Of a stretch of 64,000 nt of DNA, positions 31,847 to 42,123 are shown piece by piece. The translations under genes were made by a program, and so were the position numbers. The notes under the pieces were generated by a model. That model worked only from the letters and a program-made list of their open reading frames with translations. It did not search any database and was not told where the DNA came from. The DNA comes from Faecalibacterium duncaniae (GTDB lineage Bacteria; Bacillota; Clostridia; Oscillospirales; Ruminococcaceae): positions 1,240,001 through 1,304,000 of the forward strand of contig NZ_CP048437.1 of assembly GCF_010509575.1 (NCBI RefSeq). The letters run 5' to 3'. The first letter of the stretch is position 1. The number at the start of each line of letters is the position of its first letter.

Positions 31847-33418
31847 TCATCCTTCGCCCAAAATCGCTTTCAGGTCCTGCTCCGGTGTCGTGACGGCCAT
31901 CAGATTGTACTTTTCCTGCAAAACGCGCACCACGCCCGGCGAGAGGAAGGCGGGCAGGGTAGGGCCGAGCCGGATGTTCTGGATGCCCAGCGCCAGCAGT
32001 GCGATGAGGATGCAGACGGCCTTCTGCTCGAACCAGCAGAGCACCAGCGAGAGCGGCAGGTCGTTGACGCCGCACTGGAACGCATCGGCCAGCGCCAGCG
32101 CAATCTGAATGGCGCTGTATGCGTCGTTGCACTGGCCCACATCGAGGATGCGGGGCAGGCCCGCCACGGTTCCGAGATCCAGGTCGTTCAGGCGGAATTT
32201 GCCGCAGGCCAGCGTCAGGATCACGGTGTCGGGCGGGGTGAGCTTGGCGAACTCGGTGTAGTAGCGGCGGGAAGGCCGGGTGCCGTCACAGCCGCCCACC
32301 AGGAAGAAATGGCGGATCTGCCCGCTTTTCACGGCCGCAACGATCTCATTGGCGTGGGAGAGCACAGCGCTCCGCGCAAAGCCGGTCACGACGCTGCGCC
32401 CGCCGTTGATGCCGGGCATGGCGGTGTCTTCCGGGTAGCCCCCTAGTTCCAGTGCTTTGGCAATGACGGGGGAGAAATCCCGCTCTGGCCCGATGTGCGG
32501 GACACCGGGATAGGACACCACCGAGGTGGTGAACACCCGGTCGGCGTAGCTCTCCCGCAGGGGCATGATGCAGTTGGTGGTGAAGAGGATCGGGGCCGGG
32601 ATGTCCTCAAACTCCCGCTGCTGGTTCTGCCAGGCTGTACCGAAGTTGCCCTTCAGATGCGGGTACTTCTGCTTCAGCTCCGGGTAGCCGTGGGCGGGGA
32701 GCATTTCCGAGTGGGTGTAGACGTGGATGCCTTTGCCCGCCGTCTGCTCCAGCAGGCACTTCATGTCGTAGAGGTCGTGGCCGGAAATGACGATGAACGG
32801 CCCTTTCTCGATGACGAGCGGCACCTCCACCGGCTCCGGCTGGCCGAAGGCCCCGGTGTTAGCGGCGTCCAGCAGCTCCATGCAGCGGTAGCTGGCCTTG
32901 CCGGTCTTCTGTACCAGTGCCCAGAGGGCGTCGATGGAGCATTCGCTGCCAACGGCCTGCAATGCTTCGCAGAAGAAGCGGTCCAGCTCCGGGTCGATGC
33001 GGCCCAGCACCCGCGCATGGTAATTGTACGCTGCCATGCCGCGCAGGCTGAACAGGACGAACGATTTCAGACTGCGGATGTCCTCGTCCGGCTCGTGCCA
33101 GAGGTTTGCCATGTCGTAGTCGAACCCGATGCCGGGGCAGGCCGCATGGATGCTCTCGGTCAGCTGGTCCACGGTCTGCGGGTCGAAGTTCACGTTGGTG
33201 ATGGTGGTGAACAGCCCTTCCATCAGCAGAAGTGCCTGTTCCGGGGCGGGGGCCCGCCCCTCGCCGATGAGCTGGCTGGCGTAGGAGATGAGTGCACCGG
33301 TCAGGCGGTCCTGCGCCGCTGCCGTGTCCGCGCTTTTGCCGCAGACACCGGCCTTACCGGTACAGGCAGTGCAGTGCGCCGCCTGCTCGCATTGAAAACA
33401 AAACATCTGTTCGTCCAT
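31847..33418 (-). CDS. hcp: hydroxylamine reductase / hybrid-cluster protein
   Basis: 523 residues. N-terminal Cys ligands of the cubane cluster are in FCFQCEQAAHCTACTGKAGVCG (quoted in part as CFQCEQAAHCTACTGKAG). Hybrid-cluster ligands lie later (SGHDLYDMKCLLEQ, YTHSEMLPAHGYPELK, TTNCIMPL, VGGCDGTRPSRRYYTEF, LACGKFRLND). Hcp reduces NO or hydroxylamine and protects anaerobes from nitrosative stress. ATG 33418 follows AGAGGG; the open frame upstream to 33559 is unrelated. It stands alone between gltB and gdhA on the same strand, each with its own signals. Confidence 0.95.
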   Translation of the reverse strand: MDEQMFCFQCEQAAHCTACTGKAGVCGKSADTAAAQDRLTGALISYASQLIGEGRAPAPEQALLLMEGLFTTITNVNFDPQTVDQLTESIHAACPGIGFDYDMANLWHEPDEDIRSLKSFVLFSLRGMAAYNYHARVLGRIDPELDRFFCEALQAVGSECSIDALWALVQKTGKASYRCMELLDAANTGAFGQPEPVEVPLVIEKGPFIVISGHDLYDMKCLLEQTAGKGIHVYTHSEMLPAHGYPELKQKYPHLKGNFGTAWQNQQREFEDIPAPILFTTNCIMPLRESYADRVFTTSVVSYPGVPHIGPERDFSPVIAKALELGGYPEDTAMPGINGGRSVVTGFARSAVLSHANEIVAAVKSGQIRHFFLVGGCDGTRPSRRYYTEFAKLTPPDTVILTLACGKFRLNDLDLGTVAGLPRILDVGQCNDAYSAIQIALALADAFQCGVNDLPLSLVLCWFEQKAVCILIALLALGIQNIRLGPTLPAFLSPGVVRVLQEKYNLMAVTTPEQDLKAILGEG

Positions 33419-33555
33419 TTCAGAACCCTCTCTTCGCTTGATGTGGTCAGTATGGACGGGTTGGCGGGGCTTTATACAGGCCGCACGAGGGGCAGTCATG
33501 GAATGTCCGTTGACCCGCCGGGAAAAGCTCCCGGAGATGCGGCCAGCGAATAGAT

Positions 33556-33591
33556 ACAAAAAGAGCCGCGCTCTTGCGAACGCAGCTCTTG
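33556..33591 (-). terminator. intrinsic terminator after gdhA
   Basis: Minus strand AAGAGCTGCG and CGCGGCTCTT arms followed by TTTTG. Confidence 0.8.
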
Positions 33592-33608
33592 AAAATGCTT
33601 TGGAACAA

Positions 33609-34982
<1,374 letters not shown>

Positions 34983-35024
34983 TTATTTACACTCGCTCTG
35001 CCCACTATCACAGAGCGCTTTATC

Positions 35025-35053
35025 ATTATAAAGCTTTGTGCAGCGATTTACAA
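35025..35053 (-). promoter_or_regulatory. promoter of gdhA
   Basis: Minus strand TTGTAA and TATAAT with 17 bases between, leaving a 60-base leader. Confidence 0.7.
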
Positions 35054-35113
35054 TAGAGGAAATCGGAAAATGTTTCAGTGAAGCCAAAATAAAAATGAAT
35101 CCGCTTCACAGCG

Positions 35114-35365
35114 TCAGTGCCCGGCGGCGCTGGGGATCTCCTGCAATTCAAAGCGATATTCCTGCGCGGCATCGGGGTATTTTGCCCTGTCCACGGGGCT
35201 GAGGAACATGGCAAGGGGCCGCAGCCAGAGCCCGCCGTCCCCGTAGAGCTTGCGGTAGACCACAAAGGGCTCCCCCGTTTCGGAATCGTTGGCAACGGCC
35301 TCCACCAGATAAAAGTCGCCCTTGAAGTGCCGGTACACCCGGCCGATCTTGAGTTCGTTCGGCAT
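35114..35365 (-). CDS. DUF1653 family protein
   Basis: 83 residues forming the DUF1653 fold: KIGRVYRHFKGDFYLVEAV, a central VVYRKLYGDGGLWLRPLAMF, and a short tail. The function of the family is not established; such domains occur alone or fused to other proteins in Firmicutes. ATG at 35365 is eight bases from AAGGAG, and the ribosome site follows the mrp terminator closely, so some read-through may feed it. Confidence 0.8.
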   Translation of the reverse strand: MPNELKIGRVYRHFKGDFYLVEAVANDSETGEPFVVYRKLYGDGGLWLRPLAMFLSPVDRAKYPDAAQEYRFELQEIPSAAGH

Positions 35366-35392
35366 TTGCGTTCTCCTTTCTGCAGGGATATT

Positions 35393-35430
35393 CAAAAAAT
35401 CCCCCGCAGGCGGCTGGCGCTGGCGGGGGA
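35393..35430 (-). terminator. intrinsic terminator after the Mrp ATPase gene
   Basis: Minus strand CCCCCGC and GCGGGGG arms followed by ATTTTTTG. Confidence 0.85.
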
Positions 35431-35442
35431 CAGGTGCATGAT

Positions 35443-36276
35443 TTACTTCTTCAGCAGCTTCTCGCAGGCATCGGCGGCACCCTCAAGGTACTGGCCGGGG
35501 TAGGCCTCGATCATGCCGGCATCAGAGCAGGCAGCCAGCTGGGGGTCGATGGGGCACTTGGCCAGCACGGGCAGGCCGTGCTTTGCAGCCACTTCATCCA
35601 CATGGCTCTCGCCGAACACGCTGATCTTCTTGCCGCAGTCGGGGCAGACGATGTAGCTCATGTTCTCCACGATGCCCAGCATGGGCACCTTCATCATCTC
35701 AGCCATGTTCACGGCCTTGGCCACGATCATGCTGACCAGCTCCTGGGGGCTGGCAACGACCACGATGCCGTCCACGGGCAGGCTCTGGAACACGGTCAGG
35801 GGCACGTCGCCGGTTCCCGGAGGCATGTCCACGAACAGGAAGTCTACGTCCTTCCAGACCACATCGGTCCAGAACTGCTTGACCGCACCGGCGATCACGG
35901 GGCCGCGCCACACAACGGGGTCCTCCTCGTTCTCGACCAGCAGGTTGATACTCATCACATCAATGCCCATCCGGCTCTGGATGGGCCAGCAGCCCTTTTC
36001 ATCGGCCATGGCACGGCCATGGATGCCGAACAGCTTGGGGATGGACGGGCCGGTGATGTCGGCATCCAGGATGCCGCAGTGGTAGCCCCGGCGGGCCATG
36101 GCGCAGGCCAGCAGGGCACTGGTCATGCTCTTGCCGACACCGCCTTTGCCCGAAACAACGCCGATGACCTTTTTCACGCTGCTGTTGGGGTTGGGGGCAT
36201 CGTGCTCAGGTGCGGCGGTGCGGGAAGAACATGCTGCCCCGCAGGTGGAACAGTCATGGGTACATTCTTCGCTCAT
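35443..36276 (-). CDS. Mrp/ApbC/Nbp35-type iron-sulfur carrier ATPase
   Basis: 277 residues. Cys-rich N-terminus (CTHDCSTCGAAC), deviant Walker A VSGKGGVGKSMTS (about 40), switch region LDADITGPSIPKLFG, Walker B DFLFVDMPPGTGD, and the CxxC of scaffold ATPases in YIVCPDCGKKI (about 208). Such proteins hold and pass 4Fe-4S clusters to target enzymes in the cytoplasm; likely clients here include GltB, GltD, Hcp and IspG, although that is inference. TTAAGATAAAGGAG precedes the ATG. Confidence 0.9.
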   Translation of the reverse strand: MSEECTHDCSTCGAACSSRTAAPEHDAPNPNSSVKKVIGVVSGKGGVGKSMTSALLACAMARRGYHCGILDADITGPSIPKLFGIHGRAMADEKGCWPIQSRMGIDVMSINLLVENEEDPVVWRGPVIAGAVKQFWTDVVWKDVDFLFVDMPPGTGDVPLTVFQSLPVDGIVVVASPQELVSMIVAKAVNMAEMMKVPMLGIVENMSYIVCPDCGKKISVFGESHVDEVAAKHGLPVLAKCPIDPQLAACSDAGMIEAYPGQYLEGAADACEKLLKK

Positions 36277-36330
36277 ACTCTAACCTTTTCTCCTTTATCT
36301 TAATTAGACAGATCGTCTTGACCAACCCAT

Positions 36331-36359
36331 ATCATACCATAAAACCGGGTGGGAAACAA
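36331..36359 (-). promoter_or_regulatory. promoter of the Mrp ATPase gene
   Basis: Minus strand TTGTTT and TATGAT spaced by 17 bases. Confidence 0.55.
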
Positions 36360-36453
36360 CCCACAGGGGCGCTCATCTTCACAAGAGTGCATATTGCCCG
36401 GGAAAGGCCGCATACACTGAACCGAACGCCTGTGCGGGGGAAGGAGGAATACC

Positions 36454-38064
36454 ATGGGGCAGAGCTACCTGAAAAACGCCGCCCTCCTGACCGGGGCGGA
36501 TGTCCTGCTGCGGCTGGCCGGGATGGGCCTGCGCATCTATCTGGCCAACGCCCTGGGCGGCGAGGGGATGGGGCTGTACCAGCTGGTGCTGGCGGTCTAC
36601 GCGCTCTTTGTCACGCTGGCAACGGCGGGGGTCTCGGTGGCGGCCACCCGGCTGATGGCTGAGGAATTGGCCCGGGGCCGGGCACAGGCGCGGGGGATGC
36701 TGGTGCGGCTGGCGGGCACGGGGCTGCTGCTGGGCGCGGCGGCCATGGCGGCGCAGTACGGGCTGGCCGGGGCCGCTGCCCGGTGGTGGCTGGGAGATGT
36801 GCGGGCAGCGGGCGCACTGCGGGTGTCGGCCTTCGGGATGCCCTGGATGGCCCTCTCGGCTGTGCTGCGGGGGTTCTTTATCGCCCGGCGGCGGGTGGAG
36901 CCCAATGTGCTGAGCCAGCTGGTGGAGCAGAGCGTGCGCATCGGGATCATCTGGTACGCGCTGGAATGGGGGAACGCGCCGGACGTGACCGCCCGCTGCA
37001 CGGCGGTGCTGGCCGCCACGGCGGTGAGCGAAGCGGTGTCGGCCTGCATCCTGCTGCTGTTTTACCGTGGGGAGGCGGTGCATGCGTTCGGCGCAGAAAA
37101 GGCCCGACGGCCTGCCGACCCTGCCCGGCGGCTCTGGGAGATCCTGTGGCCGGTGGAGGGCGGGCGGTGCCTTGCCAGCGCCCTGCACACGGCGGAGAAC
37201 ATGCTGGTGCCCGCCTGCCTGACGGTCTGCCTGCTGGATGCCGGGGGCCGCAGTGCCGCGGTGGCCCAGTACGGCAGCCTGAAGGGGATGGCCCTGCCTC
37301 TGCTCACCTTTCCCTTTGGGCTGCTGGGGAGCCTTTCGGTGCTGCTGATGCCTGAGATCACCCAGGCCCACATCCGGGGCGAGCGCGCCCGGCTGGACTG
37401 CCTGCTGGACCGGATGCTCCGGCTGACGGGCTGCTTCTCGGCGCTGGCTGGGGCGCTGTTCTGGGTGTGGGGCGAGCCACTGGCCCTGCTGCTCTACCAC
37501 AGCCAGGAGGCCGGGTTCTATCTGCGGGTGCTGGGCCCGGCCATGCCGCTGATGTATCTGGAGAGCATGGTGGATGGTGCCATGAAGGGGATGGGGGAGC
37601 AGAAGGCCGTGTTCCGGTACAGCCTGTGGGACGCGGTGCTCCGCATTGCGGGGGTGCTGCTCCTCCTGCCCAGATGGGGGATGAAGGGCTTTTTGTGGGT
37701 GATCCTGCTGTCCAGTGCCTATACCTGCCAGATGAATACAGCCCGTCTGCTGCACGTCAGCGGGCTGAAGCCCAGGCTCTGGCGGTGGCTGGGGGCTCCG
37801 GCGCTGGCGGCACTGGTCTCAGCGGGGGCGGGCGAGGGCCTGCGCACTCTGCTGGCAGGGTGGCTGGGCAGCGGGAGCACGCCCACCCGGCTGGCGGCGC
37901 TCTGCGCGGGAGGCTTTGGCATGGCGGCAGTCTGCCTTGCCGTGCAGTGGCCGCTGGGGCTGGGCGAAGAGGTGCGGGCCATCCTGCGGACAGAAAAATC
38001 CCGCAGGGAGCAGCAGAAAAGCCCGGAGAATCGGAATTGTTCTGGACACAGGGGGGAGAATTGA
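36454..38064 (+). CDS. MOP superfamily flippase (SpoVB/polysaccharide export type)
   Basis: 536 residues with about fourteen membrane helices. N-terminal SYLKNAALLTGADVLLRLAG and LANALGGEGMGLYQL are typical of the SpoVB/MurJ/RfbX group that moves lipid-linked sugars across the membrane. Faecalibacterium-like organisms are not known to form spores, so a role in peptidoglycan precursor or exopolysaccharide flipping is more likely than a spore role. AAGGAGG precedes the ATG. It is followed on the same strand by a polysaccharide-type dehydratase gene, which supports a cell-envelope function. The last 30 residues are a charged cytoplasmic tail. Confidence 0.8.
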   Translation: MGQSYLKNAALLTGADVLLRLAGMGLRIYLANALGGEGMGLYQLVLAVYALFVTLATAGVSVAATRLMAEELARGRAQARGMLVRLAGTGLLLGAAAMAAQYGLAGAAARWWLGDVRAAGALRVSAFGMPWMALSAVLRGFFIARRRVEPNVLSQLVEQSVRIGIIWYALEWGNAPDVTARCTAVLAATAVSEAVSACILLLFYRGEAVHAFGAEKARRPADPARRLWEILWPVEGGRCLASALHTAENMLVPACLTVCLLDAGGRSAAVAQYGSLKGMALPLLTFPFGLLGSLSVLLMPEITQAHIRGERARLDCLLDRMLRLTGCFSALAGALFWVWGEPLALLLYHSQEAGFYLRVLGPAMPLMYLESMVDGAMKGMGEQKAVFRYSLWDAVLRIAGVLLLLPRWGMKGFLWVILLSSAYTCQMNTARLLHVSGLKPRLWRWLGAPALAALVSAGAGEGLRTLLAGWLGSGSTPTRLAALCAGGFGMAAVCLAVQWPLGLGEEVRAILRTEKSRREQQKSPENRNCSGHRGEN

Positions 38065-38181
38065 GTATAATACAATGGATATTATGGCGGAACAGGCGCA
38101 TGGGGCTTTGGCCCCTGCGGCCGGCAACGCCGGGAAAAACGGGTGCGGACAGATCCCGCCCCGATGTAAAAGAGGATTTTT

Positions 38182-40080
38182 GTGAAGAAAACAAAGAAGC
38201 TTGTGCCGCAGGTGCTGCTGCGCCGGATGATCCTGGTGCTGCTGGACGCGGCCATCGTGATATTCAGCTTTTACTTTGCCCTGCTGCTCCGGGCCGACGG
38301 CGCGGTGGAGGCCAGCTGGTGGCCCCACAACCGTGCCCTGCTCTACCAGAATCTGCCCTGGATCGTGGCGCTCTACCTGCTCAGCTTTCTGGCGGGCGGG
38401 CTGTACCATGTGCTCTGGAAGTATGCCGGGGAGCGTGACCTCATCCGTCTGGGCGGCATGATCGCCGTGCCCACGGGGGTGGTCTATTTCGTGAACCATT
38501 TCTGCGTCCACGGCGTGCTGTTCGATTCCGCCAACGCCATGGCCGCTGTCCTCATCTTCCTGCTGGTGGGAGGCAGCCGTCTGGCATGGCGGCTCTTCCT
38601 GAACCATCCCATCGGCGAGCGGCTGCGGGGCGTGCCCAACAAGGACCCCAACCGCCCCGTGATGATCGTGGGCGCGGGCGAGGCCGGCGCCTGGGCCATC
38701 AATGTCTGCAAATCCAACAGCAGCTACGGCCACCCCGTTGTGGCGGTGGACGATGACCTGGTCAAGCAGGGACAGACTATCCACGGCGTGCCGGTCAAGG
38801 GCACGCTGGAGCAGATCCCCCAGCTCTGCACCCAGTACAACATCCACAACATCATCATTGCCATCCCCACCCTGCGGGGCAGCAGGCTGAACCATGTCAT
38901 CGACCTCTGCGTTTCCACCCACTGCCCGGTGCAGATCCTGAGCGATCCCCAGCTGGTGGGCAGCAACGGCCCCCAGCAGGGTGCGTTCCGTGAGCTGAAC
39001 ACCGCCGATTTCCTCTCCCGTGACGAGGTCACGCTGGACAACGAGAAGATCTCCGGCTACCTCACCGGCAAGACCGTGCTGGTGACGGGCGGCGGCGGCT
39101 CCATTGGCAGCGAGCTCTGCCGCCAGGTGATGCGCTTCCGGCCCGGCAAGCTGCTGATCTTTGATATCTACGAGAACTGCGCCTACGAGCTGCTGATGGA
39201 ACTGCAGCAGAAGTACGGCCGCGACATCCCTGTGACCGTGCTGATCGGCTCCATCCGGGATAAAAAGCGGCTGGACGAGGTATTTGAGACCTACCACCCC
39301 ACCGTGGTGTTCCATGCGGCGGCCCACAAGCATGTGCCGCTGATGGAGATCAGCCCCGCCGAGGCCGTGAAGAACAACGTGCTGGGCACCAAGAACCTGC
39401 TCACCAGTGCCAGCGAGCACGACGTGGAGCGGTTCGTCCAGCTTTCCACCGACAAGGCGGTCAACCCCACCAGCGTGATGGGCTGCACCAAGCGGATCTG
39501 TGAGATGCTCATCCAGACCTTTGCGGGCAACACCGACATGAAGTGCGTGGCGGTCCGCTTTGGCAACGTGCTGGGCAGCCACGGCAGCGTGATCCCGCTG
39601 TTCGAGGCCCAGATCAAGAAGGGCGGCCCTGTCACCCTGACCGACCCCAACATCGAGCGCTACTTTATGACCATTCCCGAGGCGGCCCAGCTGGTGCTGC
39701 AGGCAGGCGCGCTGGCCGAGGGCGGCAGCATCTATGTGCTGGACATGGGCGAGCCGGTCAAGATCATGGATCTGGCCAAGCAGCTCATCCGCTTTTATGG
39801 CTACGAGCCGGGCGTGAACATGGAGATCAAGATCGTGGGCCTGCGCCCGGGCGAGAAGCTCTACGAGGAGCTGATGATGGACGAGGAGCAGGGCAAGATG
39901 CGCCGCACCGAGCACAACAAGATCTTTGTGGCATCGCCCCGGGATATCGACCTGGCCGTGTTCTACCAGCAGCTGCAGGATCTTGCCGCTGCCGCCCAGC
40001 ACAACGACGAGGGCGTGGTGGATCAGCTGGAAAAGATGATCCCCACCTTTACCCCCACCCGGAAAAATCTAAAGGTGTAA
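38182..40080 (+). CDS. membrane-bound nucleotide-sugar 4,6-dehydratase/epimerase (CapD/WbpM-like)
   Basis: 632 residues from a GTG at 38182 (AGAGGA upstream). Four N-terminal membrane helices are followed by a CoA-binding-like Rossmann domain (MIVGAGEAGAWAIN, about 160) and a short-chain dehydrogenase domain (VLVTGGGGSIGSELCRQ, about 297; LSTDKAVNPTSVMGCTKR with the catalytic region). Relatives convert UDP-GlcNAc-type sugars into dideoxy amino sugars for capsule or glycan synthesis. It follows a flippase, which fits a small envelope-glycan unit. The usual catalytic Tyr of short-chain enzymes is replaced by Met in VMGCTK, as is normal for this subfamily. Confidence 0.88.
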   Translation: MKKTKKLVPQVLLRRMILVLLDAAIVIFSFYFALLLRADGAVEASWWPHNRALLYQNLPWIVALYLLSFLAGGLYHVLWKYAGERDLIRLGGMIAVPTGVVYFVNHFCVHGVLFDSANAMAAVLIFLLVGGSRLAWRLFLNHPIGERLRGVPNKDPNRPVMIVGAGEAGAWAINVCKSNSSYGHPVVAVDDDLVKQGQTIHGVPVKGTLEQIPQLCTQYNIHNIIIAIPTLRGSRLNHVIDLCVSTHCPVQILSDPQLVGSNGPQQGAFRELNTADFLSRDEVTLDNEKISGYLTGKTVLVTGGGGSIGSELCRQVMRFRPGKLLIFDIYENCAYELLMELQQKYGRDIPVTVLIGSIRDKKRLDEVFETYHPTVVFHAAAHKHVPLMEISPAEAVKNNVLGTKNLLTSASEHDVERFVQLSTDKAVNPTSVMGCTKRICEMLIQTFAGNTDMKCVAVRFGNVLGSHGSVIPLFEAQIKKGGPVTLTDPNIERYFMTIPEAAQLVLQAGALAEGGSIYVLDMGEPVKIMDLAKQLIRFYGYEPGVNMEIKIVGLRPGEKLYEELMMDEEQGKMRRTEHNKIFVASPRDIDLAVFYQQLQDLAAAAQHNDEGVVDQLEKMIPTFTPTRKNLKV

Positions 40081-40194
40081 ACTCCTTCCGTCATCGCTGG
40101 CGCGATGCCACCTCCCTCAGGGAGGGAGGCTTTGCCGTGCGGTCAGGCTCCCTCTCCGAGGGAGCTGTCTGCGAAGCAGACTGAGGGAGTAAAC
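40081..40194. repeat. dispersed palindromic repeat, short variant
   Basis: Begins ACTCCTTCCGTCATCGC, ends GACTGAGGGAGT, with two inner hairpins (CCTCCCTCAGGGAGGGAGG and GGCTCCCTCTCCGAGGGAGC). It has the same plan as the larger copies with CCCTCAGGG in place of CCCTAGTAGGG. It lies between the dehydratase gene and the decarboxylase gene. Confidence 0.75.
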
Positions 40195-40254
40195 TACGTT
40201 CGCAACTGCGGCTCCAAAGCCGTATGCGCTATAAAAACGAGAGGGAAGTATATT

Positions 40255-41550
40255 ATGGAAAAGAGACCGTTTCTGACCGAAGAGCAGGCCCAGGAGATCA
40301 TCCAGGACGTGCCCACCCCGTTCCACGTCTACGACGAAAAGGGCATCCGTGAGAACGCCCGCCGCATCAACAAGGCCTTCAGCTGGAACAAGGGCTTCCG
40401 GGAGTATTTTGCCGTCAAGGCGCTGCCCAACCCCATCATCCTGCAGATCCTGAAGGAAGAGGGCTGCGGCGTGGACTGCTCCTCCCTGACCGAGCTGATG
40501 CTGAGCGAGGCCTGCGGCTTTACCGGCAGCGATATCATGTTCTCCTCCAACCAGACCCCCGTGGAGGACATGAAGAAGGCATACGAGCTGGGCGCATACA
40601 TCAACCTGGACGATGCCACCATGGTGGACTTCCTGGACCGTGTGGCCGGGATCCCTGAGAACATCTTCTGCCGCTACAACCCGGGCGGGACCTTCCAGCT
40701 GGGCGAGAGCGAGGAGGGCTTCCAGGTCATGGACAAGCCCGGCGATGCCAAGTACGGCATGACCGAGGAGCAGATGATCGACAGCTACAAGAAGCTGATG
40801 GCAAAGGGTGCAAAGAACTTTGGCATCCATGCCTTCCTGGCCTCCAACACCATCTCCGATGCCTATTACCCTGAGCTGGCAGGCATCCTGTTCCAGCTGG
40901 CAGTCCGTGTGCAGAAGGCCACCGGTGCCCACATCGGCTACATCAACCTGTCCGGCGGCGTGGGCATCCCCTACCGCCCCGACCAGACCGAGAACGACAT
41001 CATGGCCATTGGCGAGGGCGTGCGCCGGAAGTTTGAGGAGATCCTTGTGCCCGCAGGGATGGGCGATGTGGCCATCTTCACCGAGATGGGCCGCTTTACC
41101 ACCGGCCCCTACGGTGCGCTGGTGGCAACTGCCATCCACGAAAAGCACATCTACAAGGAGTACATCGGTCTGGATGCCTGCGCTGCCAACCTGATGCGTC
41201 CCGCCATGTACGGCGCTTACCACCACATCACCGTGCTGGGCAAGGAGAACGCCCCCTGCGACCACAAGTACGATGTGGTCGGCGGCCTGTGCGAGAACAA
41301 CGACAAGTTCGCCATTGACCGGATGCTGCCCAAGATCGACATCGGTGACCTGATCTACATCCACGACACCGGTGCGCACGGCTCCGCCATGGGCTACAAC
41401 TACAACGGCAAGCTCCGCAGCGCCGAGGTCCTGCTCTGCGAGGACGGCTCTCACCGCCTCATCCGCCGCGCCGAGACCCCCCGCGACTACTTTGCAACGC
41501 TGGACTTCCTGCCCGCCATGAAGCCCCTGTTCGAGGGCTACGACGACTGA
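40255..41550 (+). CDS. lysA: diaminopimelate decarboxylase-like PLP enzyme
   Basis: 431 residues, fold-type III PLP decarboxylase. The PLP lysine lies in YFAVKALPNP (about residue 60), the phosphate-binding glycines in INLSGGVGIPYRP, and the C-terminal barrel has VVGGLCENNDKFA (Cys of the active site) and DTGAHGSAMGYNYNGKLRSA. The last step of lysine synthesis is the likely role; a related polyamine decarboxylase is less likely because the CENND and GAHG elements fit LysA. ATG 40255 was chosen; the longer open frame reads into the palindromic repeat. Confidence 0.88.
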   Translation: MEKRPFLTEEQAQEIIQDVPTPFHVYDEKGIRENARRINKAFSWNKGFREYFAVKALPNPIILQILKEEGCGVDCSSLTELMLSEACGFTGSDIMFSSNQTPVEDMKKAYELGAYINLDDATMVDFLDRVAGIPENIFCRYNPGGTFQLGESEEGFQVMDKPGDAKYGMTEEQMIDSYKKLMAKGAKNFGIHAFLASNTISDAYYPELAGILFQLAVRVQKATGAHIGYINLSGGVGIPYRPDQTENDIMAIGEGVRRKFEEILVPAGMGDVAIFTEMGRFTTGPYGALVATAIHEKHIYKEYIGLDACAANLMRPAMYGAYHHITVLGKENAPCDHKYDVVGGLCENNDKFAIDRMLPKIDIGDLIYIHDTGAHGSAMGYNYNGKLRSAEVLLCEDGSHRLIRRAETPRDYFATLDFLPAMKPLFEGYDD

Positions 41551-41578
41551 GTCCCCCTGAAAACCTGCGAGGTGTGAT

Positions 41579-41977
41579 ATGTTTTTTGGATTCCAGCTTA
41601 CCTGCGGCCTGATGATGGTCTTTTACGGCTACTCGGTGATGAAGAATCCCCGTGTGTGGGGAGATCAGGGCCGTCAGGCAGTCAAGGCGGAGAATTTCCC
41701 GGAATACTGCCGCCAGAACGGCCTGTTCTTCCTGAAGGCGGGCCTGATCATGGCGCTCATCGGCGCGCTGGACGCGCTGGTGAGCCTTTCCGGCGCGCTC
41801 TACGTCCTGCTGTATCTGTTCGGGCTGGCGTTCTCGTTCTATCCGCTGGTCAAATGGTGCCGCGAGAACGAGGGCTTCTCCTGGCCCTGGCCCCATGTGG
41901 AAAGCGAGAAGAAGCGGATCAAAAAGCTGCGCAGGGAGCAGGAACAGGAGCAGCAGGGCGACTCTGAGAAAAAATAA
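41579..41977 (+). CDS. small membrane protein of unknown function
   Basis: 132 residues with three membrane helices (about 5-20, 50-68, 71-92) and a highly charged C-terminal tail rich in Glu, Lys and Arg. I do not recognise the family. It begins 28 bases after lysA with a GAGGTG ribosome site and is probably in the same transcript; a terminator follows. Confidence 0.7.
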   Translation: MFFGFQLTCGLMMVFYGYSVMKNPRVWGDQGRQAVKAENFPEYCRQNGLFFLKAGLIMALIGALDALVSLSGALYVLLYLFGLAFSFYPLVKWCRENEGFSWPWPHVESEKKRIKKLRREQEQEQQGDSEKK

Positions 41978-41991
41978 GAGAGAACCGGAAC

Positions 41992-42028
41992 GCGGCGCTC
42001 TCCCTGAAGAAGGGAGGGCGCTGCTTTT
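41992..42028 (+). terminator. intrinsic terminator
   Basis: GCGGCGCTCTCCCT and AGGGAGGGCGCTGC arms followed by TTTTG. Confidence 0.85.
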
Positions 42029-42048
42029 GTCTGCTGAAGTTTCGACCC

Positions 42049-42077
42049 TTGACAGCCGGAGCCGCAGAACCTATAAT
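42049..42077 (+). promoter_or_regulatory. consensus promoter of the MAM-like gene
   Basis: A perfect TTGACA and a perfect TATAAT with 17 bases between. This is the strongest promoter by eye in the window apart from that of the antisense RNA near 62.97 kb. Confidence 0.85.
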
Positions 42078-42123
42078 GAAACCACGATGACCCCTCTTGA
42101 AACACATTTGGAGGTACAAAACC

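Noticed and set aside
37819..40002. A 727-codon minus-strand frame over the flippase and dehydratase genes
   Set aside because: It crosses two well-supported genes on the other strand and has no recognisable domain.
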